Source: Cryptosporangium arvum DSM 44712 (lineage in GTDB: Bacteria > Actinomycetota > Actinomycetes > Mycobacteriales > Cryptosporangiaceae). From it: a DNA stretch of 64,000 bases. The position numbers and the translations under genes are program-made. The notes under the pieces are model-generated. The model made no database searches. It worked only from the letters and a program-made list of their open reading frames with translations, and was not told the DNA's origin. The stretch covers positions 3,224,001 to 3,288,000 of the forward strand of contig NZ_KK073874.1 in NCBI RefSeq assembly GCF_000585375.1, given 5' to 3'. How positions within the stretch are numbered: the first letter of the stretch is position 1; the number at the start of each line of letters is the position of its first letter. Positions 51,480-60,816 of the stretch are shown piece after piece.

Positions 51480-53795
51480 TTAAGAATCGCGTAGGCGTTC
51501 CGCCCATCGCGCGCTACGAAAGGCGTCATGAAGGGCGTCTGCGCGTTGCGCAATTACAGCGGCTCGGTGAAGTTCGCCCATATCGGTTTCGATTTCAGAG
51601 AGTTGGCGCAGATAGCTTTCGAGATTCGGATGATCTGGCCCGTAGGTATTCTCCGTGATTGAAATGGCTCGTGCGATACCGTTTCGCGCTGCTCTGAGGT
51701 CGCCCGCATCCCGCTGTAAGCGACTTAAGCCGGCGAGCACGGACGTCAATTGTGGAGCATCTGGCCCGAACGCTTCTTCAAGGATTATCCGCGCACGATC
51801 GAGAGCGGACCGAGCATTGACCGGAGAGCCGCCTTTGGACAATGCTCGCCCGAGAATGCTCAGTAAGAAAGCATTCATCGGATGCATCTCGCCGGCCTGT
51901 TTCGCTGTTATTCCTAAACTTAGTTCTAGTACTGCTTGTGACGTTTCAAAATCACCCACCCGGTAAAGGGTGCGGCCGAGATGCCCAGCGCGGAAGGCTG
52001 TTGTTAGATTGTCGGTACCAAACAATTCCTCAGTGATAAGGAGAGACAATTCTAAGTAATTTAGCGCCGCCTCCATGTTCCCTAGATCGTCTTCCGCATT
52101 GCCAAGGAGACTAGCAACGTCTGCCACTCGCATCGAATACGGGCCTTCCAGGCTGCGGACGAACGTGAGGGCTTTGCGTAAGCAATTTCGGGCTGCCGTG
52201 GTGTCTCCTCGGCCAGCGAGGTACGCGCCTAGCTTAGTAAGCAACTCACCAGCCTCTGGTGTGGGTAACGTCCCGCAGTGCTCCAGCACCTTGGCGGCGT
52301 GCGGAGCTAACTCGGTCATGACCGGCCAACTTTCATGCCCCCACGTATCGTCTGGCATGGAGGCGGCCACGATGCGAGCTACCCAATGCACCCAGTCAAG
52401 GGCATTCATTCCATCGCTCGTCAGCTGGCTACGCGTTGCCTCTGCTACGAGGCGGTGCATACCTACGTGCGAATCGTCGAGGCGCGTCACCAAATTCAAC
52501 CTTGCCAACGATCCAACGAGCTCTTCTAGCTCGGACTCACTGATATTCCAGGCCAACTCCCGGCCGATAGGTCCTTTGAGCGCCAGTGCTTGGTCGGTGA
52601 TTAACCAGGTCGGGATTTCATCCGGATCGAGGAATGCGAACAGTCGCAGCAGCGTTAAGGCGCCCGGTTGTTGCTCAGCCAAAGTCGCATGGTGGATCAA
52701 CCAAGTTGTCGCGACGGTGCGAGGATAGTCGACTGCAAGTTCGGTAAGCCGCGACCCTTGAGCCTCAGTCCTTCTGAATAGGTGGAGGTACCCAGACAGC
52801 GACAGGCGGTGGGCTTCCATGTAGGTAGCTGCTTCGGTAAGCGCTAAAGGTAGGTCGCCTAGCTCCTCGGCGAGCATCTCGGCGGACGTTTGGTCGTTGC
52901 CGGCGGCGAACTCCGACGAACTATTAATCAAATAGGCTACCGACTCAAGTCGATCGAATGGTCCAACATTTAGGCCGTTCGCTAGCCCTATCCAGGGACG
53001 GGTTCGAGAAGTTATTAAGGTGTCGCCAGATCCCCCTGGAACCCAGTTTCGAACGGTTGTCGCGTCCGATGCGTTATCCAGCACGATTAACCAATCCGAC
53101 ATAGAGCGCAGAGCAATCACCACATCGTTTGCGGTAGTGTACAGATCTGAGCCTGCTGAAATGCCTAGTGCCGATGCCAGTCGAGTTAAGTCCTCGACCA
53201 TGGTTAGCTCGGACTCGGCTCTAACCCACCAAGTAATCTGGTAATGATCGTCAGTCCGCGCTCGGTGGGCGAACTCGAGCGCTATCTGACTTTTCCCCGC
53301 TCCACCCATGCCGTGCAAGGCTATGGCGGCCCCTCGCTTCCCGGACACAAGGCGATTTAGTCGAGCAATCGCATCTTCCCTGCCCGTAAAGTGTGGGTTG
53401 CGAGGCGGCAAGTTGCTTGCCGGCACTGACTCGGTGATGCGCGCACCGAAAGAGTGCTGGTAGAGTTGCGTTACAGGGGCCAAGTAGTTGTGCGCATGAG
53501 CGACCGGCGCATTGGGAGTTTCGTCCGGCCCTCCTGCCATTGGGTTAGTTGGTCGGTCGCCCGAGGTGACCTCTGCGGATTGACGATGCTGGAGCACGCC
53601 GAGCGTCGCCGTTCCGGCGGTGAGCAAGGCGACCAAAGCCCACATGACCACGCGATTCTCGAGCCAAGGCCATTGAGGCAGGAGCTCCGTCGCGATATTA
53701 GTAGCTATCGCCAAAGCTGCTACCCATACTGCGACTACGGCGACCAACCCGCTGCGGATCAGATGGCGCATAGTTTGGCTAGCGCGCGGCGTCAT
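51480..53795 (-). CDS. membrane-anchored NB-ARC (STAND) TPR protein
   Basis: A 771-residue protein. Two transmembrane helices (about 16-36 and 48-68) form the N-terminal module. An NB-ARC NTPase follows: FTGREDAIARL, Walker A GMGGAGKS (162-169), Walker B WLIVLDNAS (about 235-243), SGDTLITSRTRPW (sensor), and GDLPLALTEAATYM (the conserved GLPLA-type motif). Residues 560-771 are tetratricopeptide repeats (TAARNCLRKALTFVRSLEGP, FGPDAPQLTSVLAGLSRLQR, YGPDHPNLESYLRQLSEIE). The layout suits a sensor whose repeats detect a ligand and whose membrane helices act as effector or anchor. It has lower G+C than its neighbours. The start is uncertain: an upstream in-frame region to 53954 exists without a ribosome site. 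It converges with the STAND-repeat gene. Confidence 0.8.
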   Translation of the reverse strand: MTPRASQTMRHLIRSGLVAVVAVWVAALAIATNIATELLPQWPWLENRVVMWALVALLTAGTATLGVLQHRQSAEVTSGDRPTNPMAGGPDETPNAPVAHAHNYLAPVTQLYQHSFGARITESVPASNLPPRNPHFTGREDAIARLNRLVSGKRGAAIALHGMGGAGKSQIALEFAHRARTDDHYQITWWVRAESELTMVEDLTRLASALGISAGSDLYTTANDVVIALRSMSDWLIVLDNASDATTVRNWVPGGSGDTLITSRTRPWIGLANGLNVGPFDRLESVAYLINSSSEFAAGNDQTSAEMLAEELGDLPLALTEAATYMEAHRLSLSGYLHLFRRTEAQGSRLTELAVDYPRTVATTWLIHHATLAEQQPGALTLLRLFAFLDPDEIPTWLITDQALALKGPIGRELAWNISESELEELVGSLARLNLVTRLDDSHVGMHRLVAEATRSQLTSDGMNALDWVHWVARIVAASMPDDTWGHESWPVMTELAPHAAKVLEHCGTLPTPEAGELLTKLGAYLAGRGDTTAARNCLRKALTFVRSLEGPYSMRVADVASLLGNAEDDLGNMEAALNYLELSLLITEELFGTDNLTTAFRAGHLGRTLYRVGDFETSQAVLELSLGITAKQAGEMHPMNAFLLSILGRALSKGGSPVNARSALDRARIILEEAFGPDAPQLTSVLAGLSRLQRDAGDLRAARNGIARAISITENTYGPDHPNLESYLRQLSEIETDMGELHRAAVIAQRADALHDAFRSARWAERLRDS

Positions 53796-54200
53796 CACAA
53801 GCCTGATGCTCTCATCATGCGGATGTAGTCGCCCGTCCAATTGTCGAGTCGAGCACCCGGGGATCCCGACGCATAACCAGGCGGCGGTCGCTCGCCCCCA
53901 CAGTCCGCTGCGGATCGCTCGCGCTGCAGGCGTGGTGCGAGTCGCGAGAGTCAACGATCAACGGCGCGGTTTAGCTGTGGAGTGGGAGACGGATGCTCGC
54001 TCATGCCGCCGATGGGAATTTCACCTGACAACGCTGCAGCTTGTATTCGGTTCTCTGGCGACACATCGGCCGACGCGTCGACGCGCGGCCGACCGCGACG
54101 ATGGTTTTGGGCTGGTTACGCGGTGACGAGGCCAGATGCTCATCGCGGGCTAGTTCTAGACTGCTCGGGCCGTGGGGGAACCGGGCAGTGAAGGGGGAGC
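53796..54200. other. 405-bp divergent region, no gene
   Basis: No supported reading frame. A -10-like TAGACT at about 54150 and the G-rich AAGGGGGAG just before the ATG at 54201 serve the DUF4365 gene. The promoter of the NB-ARC gene must lie at the other end. Confidence 0.4.
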
Positions 54201-57200
54201 ATGGCCGAGGAGGGGCTCGACAGCGAAAACCTCGGACGACTGGGCATGAACATCGTCGAGCGAATCGTCCTCCTATCCTTCCGGTGGGCGTTTCGCGACC
54301 AGACGATGATGGATGCCGGCATCGACGCGCACGTCGAGGTGAAAGACGCCGGCTTCGGCCACACCGGTCGGCTGCTGGCTCTACAGATCAAGTGCGGTCG
54401 AAGCTTCTTCACGAAGCCGTCCGGCGAGGGCTGGAGCTTTCCTTTCAACGATCGTCTCGCGAAGCTGTGGACCGGCCATGCGCTCCCGGTGATCGTGGTG
54501 CTGGTCGACCCAGATACCAGCGTCGCCTACTGGCAGCAGGTCACGCCGCAGACTGTTGAGTCGACCGGCAAGGGCAACCGGATCGTCGTGCCCCGCGTGA
54601 ACACGGTGAGTACGGCCGCCGACGTGTGGAATCACATCGCCAGCGGGATCGAGCGAGAAGCGCAACTGCGCTACGACCAGCTTTTGACCGTCCTGCCGCC
54701 AGCCACGGTGGGCGTGCTTGAGCGGCTTCATGCTGATCGGCCGGAGGATGGCGCCGTGCTGGCCGTCCATCTAGCTGACGGCCGGGGCCAGCCGGAGGAC
54801 ACGGTCAAGGTGCTATTGAGCGCGTCGCCGATCTGGTTGACCCGGGCGGGAGGTGACGGCTGGCGGGCCGTCGCGAACTACGCCTTGGCGCACGACCACC
54901 CCGAACTCGCGTCGGTCGCATTCGAACGAGCCGCCGCCGACCAGGACGGCAGCCAAAAGGGCCGTCTGCTTGTTGCGGCGGCCCTGCCGCTGCTGCATGA
55001 GGATCGGGCACGCGCCGCCGACCTGCTCACCAGGGCGGAGCGGCTCGATGGCGCCCAGATCCTGGTGTCGCTGGCAAAGGCGATCCTCGACCATCCGCAC
55101 GCCGACGCCTCCGCGTGGACGCTCCCGCCGGATCTCGATCTGGCGTCGGATCAGGTGCAGCAAGACGGTGTGGTCCAGGCGATATTGGCCGGACATGCCG
55201 TGCAAGCAGGTGACCTGAACGCCGCGATCCGGTATGGAAGCACAGCGTTGGAGCTGCAGCCGGACGACACCGCCATCATGATGATGCTCGCCGACGCCTA
55301 TTTTCGCCGCTCTCAGAGTTCACGGTCTGAGCCGGACGACCTCCAGCGCGCTTGCGCTCAGCTCATTCGTGTCGTGGAACAGCGCCACCGGTGGAGCGGA
55401 CCCACTGGCGAACCACTGGAAAACCTACTTCGCCAGCTCGGCGTCTCCGAGGACTACGAGGCGATGCTGCGGCACGCGGTCGGCCCTCCGTTCGGGGAAG
55501 CGCTGCCGGACGAGGCCGACCGCCCAGTAGTGCGCCAACACGCCGTCATGGCCGCGCTGACCCTCGGCGAGACAACGCTCGCACAGCGACTTGCCGACGG
55601 GCTCGATGAGTCGCCCCGAGCCCAGACGCTGGCGGCCCGGGCCCGCGGTGAGGAGATTGCCCCCGGCCGTCTCGTCGACCTCTGGACGCAGGCCTTCGCG
55701 GCGGCAGAGTCTGCTGGTGACGCCTGGCGCGTGGTGGACGCCGCCATGCAACTGGCCGAACTCGGCGTCGACGTTTCCGGACGCCTGACGCAGCTGGTCG
55801 AGCGGTCCATGATCACCGCCATCGTTCAGCGTCGCATCCACGCCATCGCCGAAGCCGAACAGCACCTCGACAGCGCGATCCCGGCCCTCCGTGCGCTGAC
55901 CCCGACAGACCCCACAGCGGCTGAGGCACTTATTAGCCGTCTGGCCCTCGCTGGCCGCCTCGACGAGGCGCTCGCGGCCTGCGACCTGGCCCAACGGACT
56001 CTGCGGCAACCGGTATTCACCGCTCAGCGGGCGTACCTCCTACGCCAGGCCGGCCGGATGGAAGAGGCCGAATCAGCTGCGCGCGACGCGCTGGCGGACC
56101 CTCACCTCGGGCCTAGCGACCGGCGGCGCCTCCTCACTTTCCTGGTCGAACGCGCGCTGGACCGCCGGGACGGCAGAGACGCCGAGCGGCACGTGATGGC
56201 CGCCATCCGGACCATGACGACGCCATCCCGCTGGCTGGTCTGGTATCTCGTCCACGCCCAGCTGATGCAGCTCGATCCGAGCAGGGCCGCGACGACGTTG
56301 CGCCACTACCGGCCGCAGGCCGAGAGACCCACCGAAGGCAGAGCGTGGCTGCAGGCCATGGCCGGCGAAACCTGGGATCCTCTGGACGCCAAGCAAGCGC
56401 TGGCAATGGCAACAGGTTTCCGCAACGCCGACCCACCGCTGGCCGCAGGGCTGCTCACCGCTCTCGTTCGTAACACGCGCACCGAGCCGCACCCGCAGAC
56501 CGAGGACACGGATGCCGCGGAGCTTGTCGCCATCGACGATCTGGAGTCCGGTGACCCTCGTTCGATGGTCCCGGACGACCTTTACGTGGCCGCGTTCGGC
56601 GCGTTGAACGACCTCATCGACGCGCACGGACCGCTCCTCGGCCTGCGCCGCGTGGACGGCTCTCTTGATGCCCTCGCTGCAGAGCTGGCTGAATCAGCGT
56701 CCGCACGGGACCACAGCCAGCTGGCTGAGTTGGTCGAACGGGTAAGGGCTGGCCGGATACCGCTGGGGATGCTGGCCACCATGCTCGGAATTCCTTACGG
56801 CCTCGCCTTGATACAGCGCGCGTCCGGTGTCCAAGTCGCTGCCTCCGTAGCCGACGCTGAACACGACGCCGACGTTCAGGCCGCCGCGGCAGCCCTCAAC
56901 ACCCACGTGGCCGTGGAGACCTCCGCGCTGATGCTGCTGAGCCAGCTTTCCCACGGAGAGGAACTCATCGGCCGGTTTGCCGGCTTGCACCTTCCGTTCG
57001 ACAGCCGCCGCGACATCATCCTCGCCCGCATCGAGGCCCGCGGTGAGGCCGCGGGAGCGGGCCGGCTCGGCTGGGACGAACACCATGGGCAGCCGATCTT
57101 CTATCCTCTGACTTCGACCGAACGCCTCACCATGCTGCGTCGCGCCAACGCCCTCGACCAGATCTCAGCGCACACCCTCTACGAGCCGGTAGACGCGCTA

Positions 57201-57947
57201 CCGGACCTCCGCGACGCCGACCCTGCCGTGTTTGGGCCATGGGCAGGTCCGATCCAACTCGCCAGAACCAACGGCTGGACGCTGTGGAGCGACGATGTTG
57301 CCGTCCGCCAGTTCGCCCGCGCCCTCGGCGTGCCGGCTTTCGGGACGCCCGCACTGATCGAGGCCCTAACCGTCCGCTCGATCGAGGAGGTCCTCGCCAG
57401 CACTGGGGACCAAAAGCGCGTCGATGCCTTGCTCGCCTGGCAGCACGAAGCCGTCCGGGTATTCGTCGCCGAGTTCATCGTGGATGTCCCCGCAACTCTC
57501 GGCGACGTTCTGGCTCAGGCCGCCGCCGACGGCTGGACGGCCCGCGCCGGTGCCGCTGTACTGACTCGCCCGTCCTGGTGGCTCTGGCAAGAGAAGCCAC
57601 TAGCCAATCTGCTCACTATCTACGAGCACGTCACGCAGCATGAGCCCGATGCCCTTCCTGCCTGGCAAATGGCCGCCATGGAGGGACTAGCCGCTCTGTT
57701 CCTCACAGATCCACAGACCGCCTACGTCTGGATTACCGCGATAGCCCTCCTCGGCTTCGCCGCCCCGCCGGGCACCGCCGCCATCGAGGGCGGACTTTCC
57801 CGCGCAACCGCGATCGCGCACCGACGCCAGCTCCTCAGTCCGCCCGAGCCGCTGACCCTCGCGGTGGACCTTCTCACTGAGCACGGCGTTGTCGCCGACC
57901 CGGAAGCGTTTCTCGCGGAAGTGCACCTCGAGCTAGGGCCTGTTTGA
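54201..57947 (+). CDS. DUF4365 (PD-(D/E)XK nuclease-like)-TPR-PIN-like protein, 3' end cut by IS
   Basis: A 1,248-residue protein. Residues 1-165 match DUF4365, a PD-(D/E)XK nuclease-like domain: Glu20 (NIVERIVLL), Asp42 (DAGIDAHVEV) and Gln62-Ile-Lys64 (ALQIKCG) form the expected E...D...QxK core. Residues about 190-880 are helical TPR-like repeats (LASVAFERAAADQ, AGDLNAAIRYGSTALELQPD, AGRMEEAESAARDALADP). Residues about 900-1060 look PIN-like: strand VAVETSALMLL with Glu906 where PIN has Asp, and GWTLWSDDVAVRQFARALGV (Asp1031, Asp1032), then PAFGTPALIEAL. A nuclease, a sensor-like repeat array and a second nuclease in one chain suggest a single-gene abortive system, but no activity is shown. 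The natural reading frame continued; an IS5-type element at 57936 supplies the present stop (GGGCCTGTTTGA), replacing the last 27 residues by three. Confidence 0.75.
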   Translation: MAEEGLDSENLGRLGMNIVERIVLLSFRWAFRDQTMMDAGIDAHVEVKDAGFGHTGRLLALQIKCGRSFFTKPSGEGWSFPFNDRLAKLWTGHALPVIVVLVDPDTSVAYWQQVTPQTVESTGKGNRIVVPRVNTVSTAADVWNHIASGIEREAQLRYDQLLTVLPPATVGVLERLHADRPEDGAVLAVHLADGRGQPEDTVKVLLSASPIWLTRAGGDGWRAVANYALAHDHPELASVAFERAAADQDGSQKGRLLVAAALPLLHEDRARAADLLTRAERLDGAQILVSLAKAILDHPHADASAWTLPPDLDLASDQVQQDGVVQAILAGHAVQAGDLNAAIRYGSTALELQPDDTAIMMMLADAYFRRSQSSRSEPDDLQRACAQLIRVVEQRHRWSGPTGEPLENLLRQLGVSEDYEAMLRHAVGPPFGEALPDEADRPVVRQHAVMAALTLGETTLAQRLADGLDESPRAQTLAARARGEEIAPGRLVDLWTQAFAAAESAGDAWRVVDAAMQLAELGVDVSGRLTQLVERSMITAIVQRRIHAIAEAEQHLDSAIPALRALTPTDPTAAEALISRLALAGRLDEALAACDLAQRTLRQPVFTAQRAYLLRQAGRMEEAESAARDALADPHLGPSDRRRLLTFLVERALDRRDGRDAERHVMAAIRTMTTPSRWLVWYLVHAQLMQLDPSRAATTLRHYRPQAERPTEGRAWLQAMAGETWDPLDAKQALAMATGFRNADPPLAAGLLTALVRNTRTEPHPQTEDTDAAELVAIDDLESGDPRSMVPDDLYVAAFGALNDLIDAHGPLLGLRRVDGSLDALAAELAESASARDHSQLAELVERVRAGRIPLGMLATMLGIPYGLALIQRASGVQVAASVADAEHDADVQAAAAALNTHVAVETSALMLLSQLSHGEELIGRFAGLHLPFDSRRDIILARIEARGEAAGAGRLGWDEHHGQPIFYPLTSTERLTMLRRANALDQISAHTLYEPVDALPDLRDADPAVFGPWAGPIQLARTNGWTLWSDDVAVRQFARALGVPAFGTPALIEALTVRSIEEVLASTGDQKRVDALLAWQHEAVRVFVAEFIVDVPATLGDVLAQAAADGWTARAGAAVLTRPSWWLWQEKPLANLLTIYEHVTQHEPDALPAWQMAAMEGLAALFLTDPQTAYVWITAIALLGFAAPPGTAAIEGGLSRATAIAHRRQLLSPPEPLTLAVDLLTEHGVVADPEAFLAEVHLELGPV

Positions 57948-58865
57948 AAAGCTGGTCACCGTAGCCATTCGTTGATCGCGGCGATGTGCAGCGTCGTGAG
58001 AAAGCGGACGGCGAGTTTGTCGTAGCGAGTCGCGACCGCCCGGTAGCGCTTGAGGCGGTTGATCCCGCACTCGACCGCGTGGCGCTGCTTGTAGGTCTCG
58101 GCGTTGAACGTCGGTGGGCGGCCGCCGGCGCTGCCGCGACGTCGGCGGTGGGCCAACCGGTCGGCTGGTTCGGGGATGGTGGCGCGGATTCCGCGTCGGC
58201 GCAGGTAGACGCGGTTGGCGCGGGATCCGTAGGCCTTATCGGCTAGGACCCGCGCCGGCCGTGTCCTGGGCCTGCCGACTCGACCGGGGACACCGATCGC
58301 GTCGATCACCGGCTGGAACTGCGGCGCGTCTCCGGCCTGCCCGGCGGTGACCAGCAGCGACAGCGGACGCTGTCCGCCCTCGGCCGCGAGATGGATCTTG
58401 GTGCTCAACCCGCCGCGTGACCGTCCCAGACCATGGTCGTTGGGCTCTGCGGTGCACCCTCCCGGCGGTTGTTTCTGATCGACCCCCTTTTACGGGCGCC
58501 CGCGGCGTGCTGGTGAGCCCGGACCACGGTGGAGTCGACGGACACGTCCCAGGTGATCAGCCCCCGGGCCTGGGCGCGGGACTGCAGATCGGACACGATG
58601 CGCGCCCAGGTCCCGTCCCGCTGCCAGTCCCGGAACAGCGCATACGCGGTCTCCCACGGCCCATACCGTTCGGGCAGGTCCCGCCACGGCGCCCCGGTCC
58701 TCACCCGCCACCGGATCCCATCAATGACCTGCCGCCGCGAACGCGGCGGCCGACCACCCGGCTTAGCCGACGGCAACACCGCCGACAAGACTTCCCACTC
58801 CGCATTCGTCAGATCACCACGAGCCACGCATCACCCAACGAACGAAGCGCTTTTCAAACACGCCC
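57936..58865. mobile_element. IS5-family insertion sequence (930 bp)
   Basis: The ends are imperfect 17-base inverted repeats, GGGCCTGTTTGAAAAGC at 57936-57952 and the complement of GGGCGTGTTTGAAAAGC at 58849-58865 (one mismatch). The flanking dinucleotide TA is duplicated (57934-57935 and 58866-58867), as expected for the IS427-like subgroup of IS5. The element contains one transposase in two overlapping frames and looks complete. Removing it with one TA restores the reading frame of the DUF4365 gene. Confidence 0.9.
57956..58827 (-). CDS. IS5-family transposase (two overlapping frames)
   Basis: Frame A (58827 to 58405, 140 residues) begins [20 protein letters not shown] and holds the DUF4096 domain and the first catalytic Asp ([18 protein letters not shown]). 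Frame B (58408 to 57956, 150 residues) holds the second Asp ([13 protein letters not shown]) and the catalytic Glu ([20 protein letters not shown]), completing DDE. In frame B the peptide [20 protein letters not shown] continues the fold, so a programmed -1 frameshift in the overlap should give the full transposase. A TTG at 58408 could start frame B alone. Confidence 0.9.
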
Positions 58866-58867
58866 TA

Positions 58868-58951
58868 GCCGCCGTGGATTTCGGCATCGGCACGGTGGAC
58901 ACGACATCATCCACGCAGCGCTCCGTCGGGGCAGCGTGTGGCTATTGCTGA
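58868..58951 (+). pseudogene. displaced 3' end of the DUF4365-TPR-PIN gene
   Basis: Directly after the IS and its TA duplication the frame AAVDFGIGTVDTTSSTQRSV, then GAACGYC and a TGA at 58951, continues the codons interrupted at 57935 (...HLEL). This is the original C-terminus of 27 residues. It is now separated from the gene by 930 bases and is untranslated or without a start. Confidence 0.8.
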
Positions 58952-59324
58952 CGGCTACGGTCGGTGCTCGTCTGGCCGATCGGATGGGGGTGGTGGTTGT
59001 GGCCCGTCGTCGTGGCGAGCGGTTGCCGGAGGTGCGGCTGCGTGCTCCGCAGTTCGTTCCGATGACGCAGGGAGCTACCGTCTCTGGCATTGCGTGCGGT
59101 CGAAGAAGCGACCGCCCTGGATAGCCCCTGGTCGCAGAGCTGGACGACCGAGCGAAGCCGCGCGGACGCACTGGCCGCTATCGCGCGCATTCGCGAGGCC
59201 CTTACCGACCGCTGAAAGCGGCTGACAGCTTTCGAGGCGGCCCGTCACACGCACCCCTGCGCGCCGTAGCGAAACTGAGACTGCGGAACATACTCATCTG
59301 CCGCCGAGGGCTTGAGCTGTCAGG
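58952..59324. other. about 370 bp, possible decayed reading frame
   Basis: On the plus strand, 59063-59215 reads ELPSLALRAVEEATALDSPW, then SQSWTTERSRADALAAIARI and REALTDR before a stop, with good amino-acid composition but no start codon in frame. It may be the end of a broken gene, perhaps beginning in another frame near 58984. Nothing else is seen. Confidence 0.3.
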
Positions 59325-59612
59325 TCAGTTCTCGGCCGTGGGTGACGCCGCGCAGCGGCGACGGAATTCCGATTGCCACTGGCGCACCTGATCATCGTCG
59401 TGGAGCAGCGACCCGTCCGGCCCGGACTCGAGGTCGATTCCGCCAAGCAGGCCGATCGCCGACCAGATCACCTCGTCGTCGATCGCGGTCGGCGAGTGAA
59501 GCCATGTGGCTGCCCACTGATCCGCTGCGTCGCGAGTTCGCGAGCCATCGAGCACTCCGGTGAACCACGCGTCGACCTCGGCGCGGGTGGGCGCTGGCTG
59601 TTCAGATATCAC
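59325..59612 (-). CDS. hypothetical protein, 95 aa
   Basis: Acidic, helical protein starting MISEQPAPTRAEVDAWFTGV and containing TRDAADQWAATWLHSP and DEVIWSAIGLLGGIDLE. No family is recognised. It is divergent from the SMI1/KNR4 gene, 76 bases away. Confidence 0.55.
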   Translation of the reverse strand: MISEQPAPTRAEVDAWFTGVLDGSRTRDAADQWAATWLHSPTAIDDEVIWSAIGLLGGIDLESGPDGSLLHDDDQVRQWQSEFRRRCAASPTAEN

Positions 59613-59688
59613 CCGAACACCGTGGCAGACGCCGACTCGAACGCACGCTCGTGCCGCTGACGGCGAGCGACGATGGCGTGGGCCTCCG

Positions 59689-60591
59689 ATGACGCGGCAC
59701 GATACGCGTGTGCGTGTTGAGCGTCTGAGTTTCTTCGTGGAGTCTGTCGAGGCCGTTCCCGAGGGCTGGCGGCTCGAGGGTGTGCCGGGCTATCACCCCA
59801 TCAACTGGGCTCGTCCGGGGGACCGTTTCGATCAGGCCTGTCGTGAGAACGGTGGGGACGCGCGGGACGTGGCCCTGGTGGTGGTGGAGTTGAGCGAGTC
59901 GTGCACCGTCGTGCGGGGTACGGGCGGCGACCTGCTCCGGTCTGACGACATCATTTCCGGCGAGCGTCTGACCGACGACAGCGACGCTGGTGTAGGGCTG
60001 CTTCCTTGGCGGGATGCAACGGAGTCCCTGGCCGCGATTCTGGGTTTGACTCCGCTCGACGGCCGGTCTGGCACCGGATTCGACTGGTCATCTGTCGAGA
60101 GGGAGCTCGGTGCCGTATTGCCACCCGACTACAAGCGGTTCGTCGACGGGTACGGCGCCGGCCTGGTCGACGGTCACATCACCGTGTGCGCTCCGGATGC
60201 ACCGCACGACTGGGCAGACTTGGTGCCGCATAACACTTGGGCCCAGCAATGCGTCCGTCTCGACTTCGCCGGCCCGGAGAAGCATGCCGGCGACTGGCCC
60301 GTGGGTGATCCGACGTACTGGACACCAGACCGAGAATACGTTCCTTCCTGGTTCGAGCCGGGAGATGAGCTGATCTCGTGGGGGCACACCGGCAACGGCG
60401 ACCTGCTCTTCTGGCACGTCGAGCCGGGTACGGCCGCTAGCGACTGGCCCGTCGTCATGAAAGAGGAGGGTCCGTACTGGGAGCAGTACCCTGCCGGCTT
60501 CTCATCCACGCTCGCCAGCCTGCTGACCGGGAAAATTCAATCTAAGTACCTGAGTCATTGGCTCGGCGGGCCGCATTCCTACCGTCTTTGA
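59689..60591 (+). CDS. SMI1/KNR4 (SUKH) domain protein
   Basis: A 300-residue protein. The SUKH core starts near residue 125: FDWSSVERELGAVLPPDYKR, then FVDGYGAGLVDGHITVCAP, and continues to WSWG-like LISWGHTGNGDLLFWHVEPG with acidic surface loops. The first 110 residues form an extra domain (RVERLSFFVESVEAVPEGWR, LVVVELSESCTVVRG). SUKH proteins are widespread immunity proteins against contact-delivered toxins, but stand-alone copies in actinobacteria are common and no toxin gene is adjacent here. The ATG at 59689 is one of several possible starts. Confidence 0.75.
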   Translation: MTRHDTRVRVERLSFFVESVEAVPEGWRLEGVPGYHPINWARPGDRFDQACRENGGDARDVALVVVELSESCTVVRGTGGDLLRSDDIISGERLTDDSDAGVGLLPWRDATESLAAILGLTPLDGRSGTGFDWSSVERELGAVLPPDYKRFVDGYGAGLVDGHITVCAPDAPHDWADLVPHNTWAQQCVRLDFAGPEKHAGDWPVGDPTYWTPDREYVPSWFEPGDELISWGHTGNGDLLFWHVEPGTAASDWPVVMKEEGPYWEQYPAGFSSTLASLLTGKIQSKYLSHWLGGPHSYRL

Positions 60592-60774
60592 TGCGACCAC
60601 TCAGGGCGACAATCCCGTGCAGCTAGACGAGCGCTCCGTCGTCCCGAAAGAACTCGCGAAGGCCGGTGATTGAGTCGGGTCACCACGACACGTCGAGGGC
60701 CGCAGCACTTGGCCACCGCCGCCCGACGTACCGCACGAGACGCGTCGATGAACCGCGCGCACGAACATCCGCTC

Positions 60775-60801
60775 TTGCCGCCGAGCGCGCGTAGCGCACT
60801 C
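60775..60801. repeat. 27-bp dispersed repeat, copy 2
   Basis: Differs from the copy at 47700-47726 by one base (T for A at position 18). It lies just after the stop of the minus-strand coiled-coil gene (60817) and could act as its terminator. Confidence 0.55.
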
Positions 60802-60816
60802 CAGCCGCGTGGCAAT

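Noticed and set aside
59063-59215. Plus-strand frame ending REALTDR as a gene
   Set aside because: Protein-like composition but no start codon in frame; kept only as a note on a possible broken gene.
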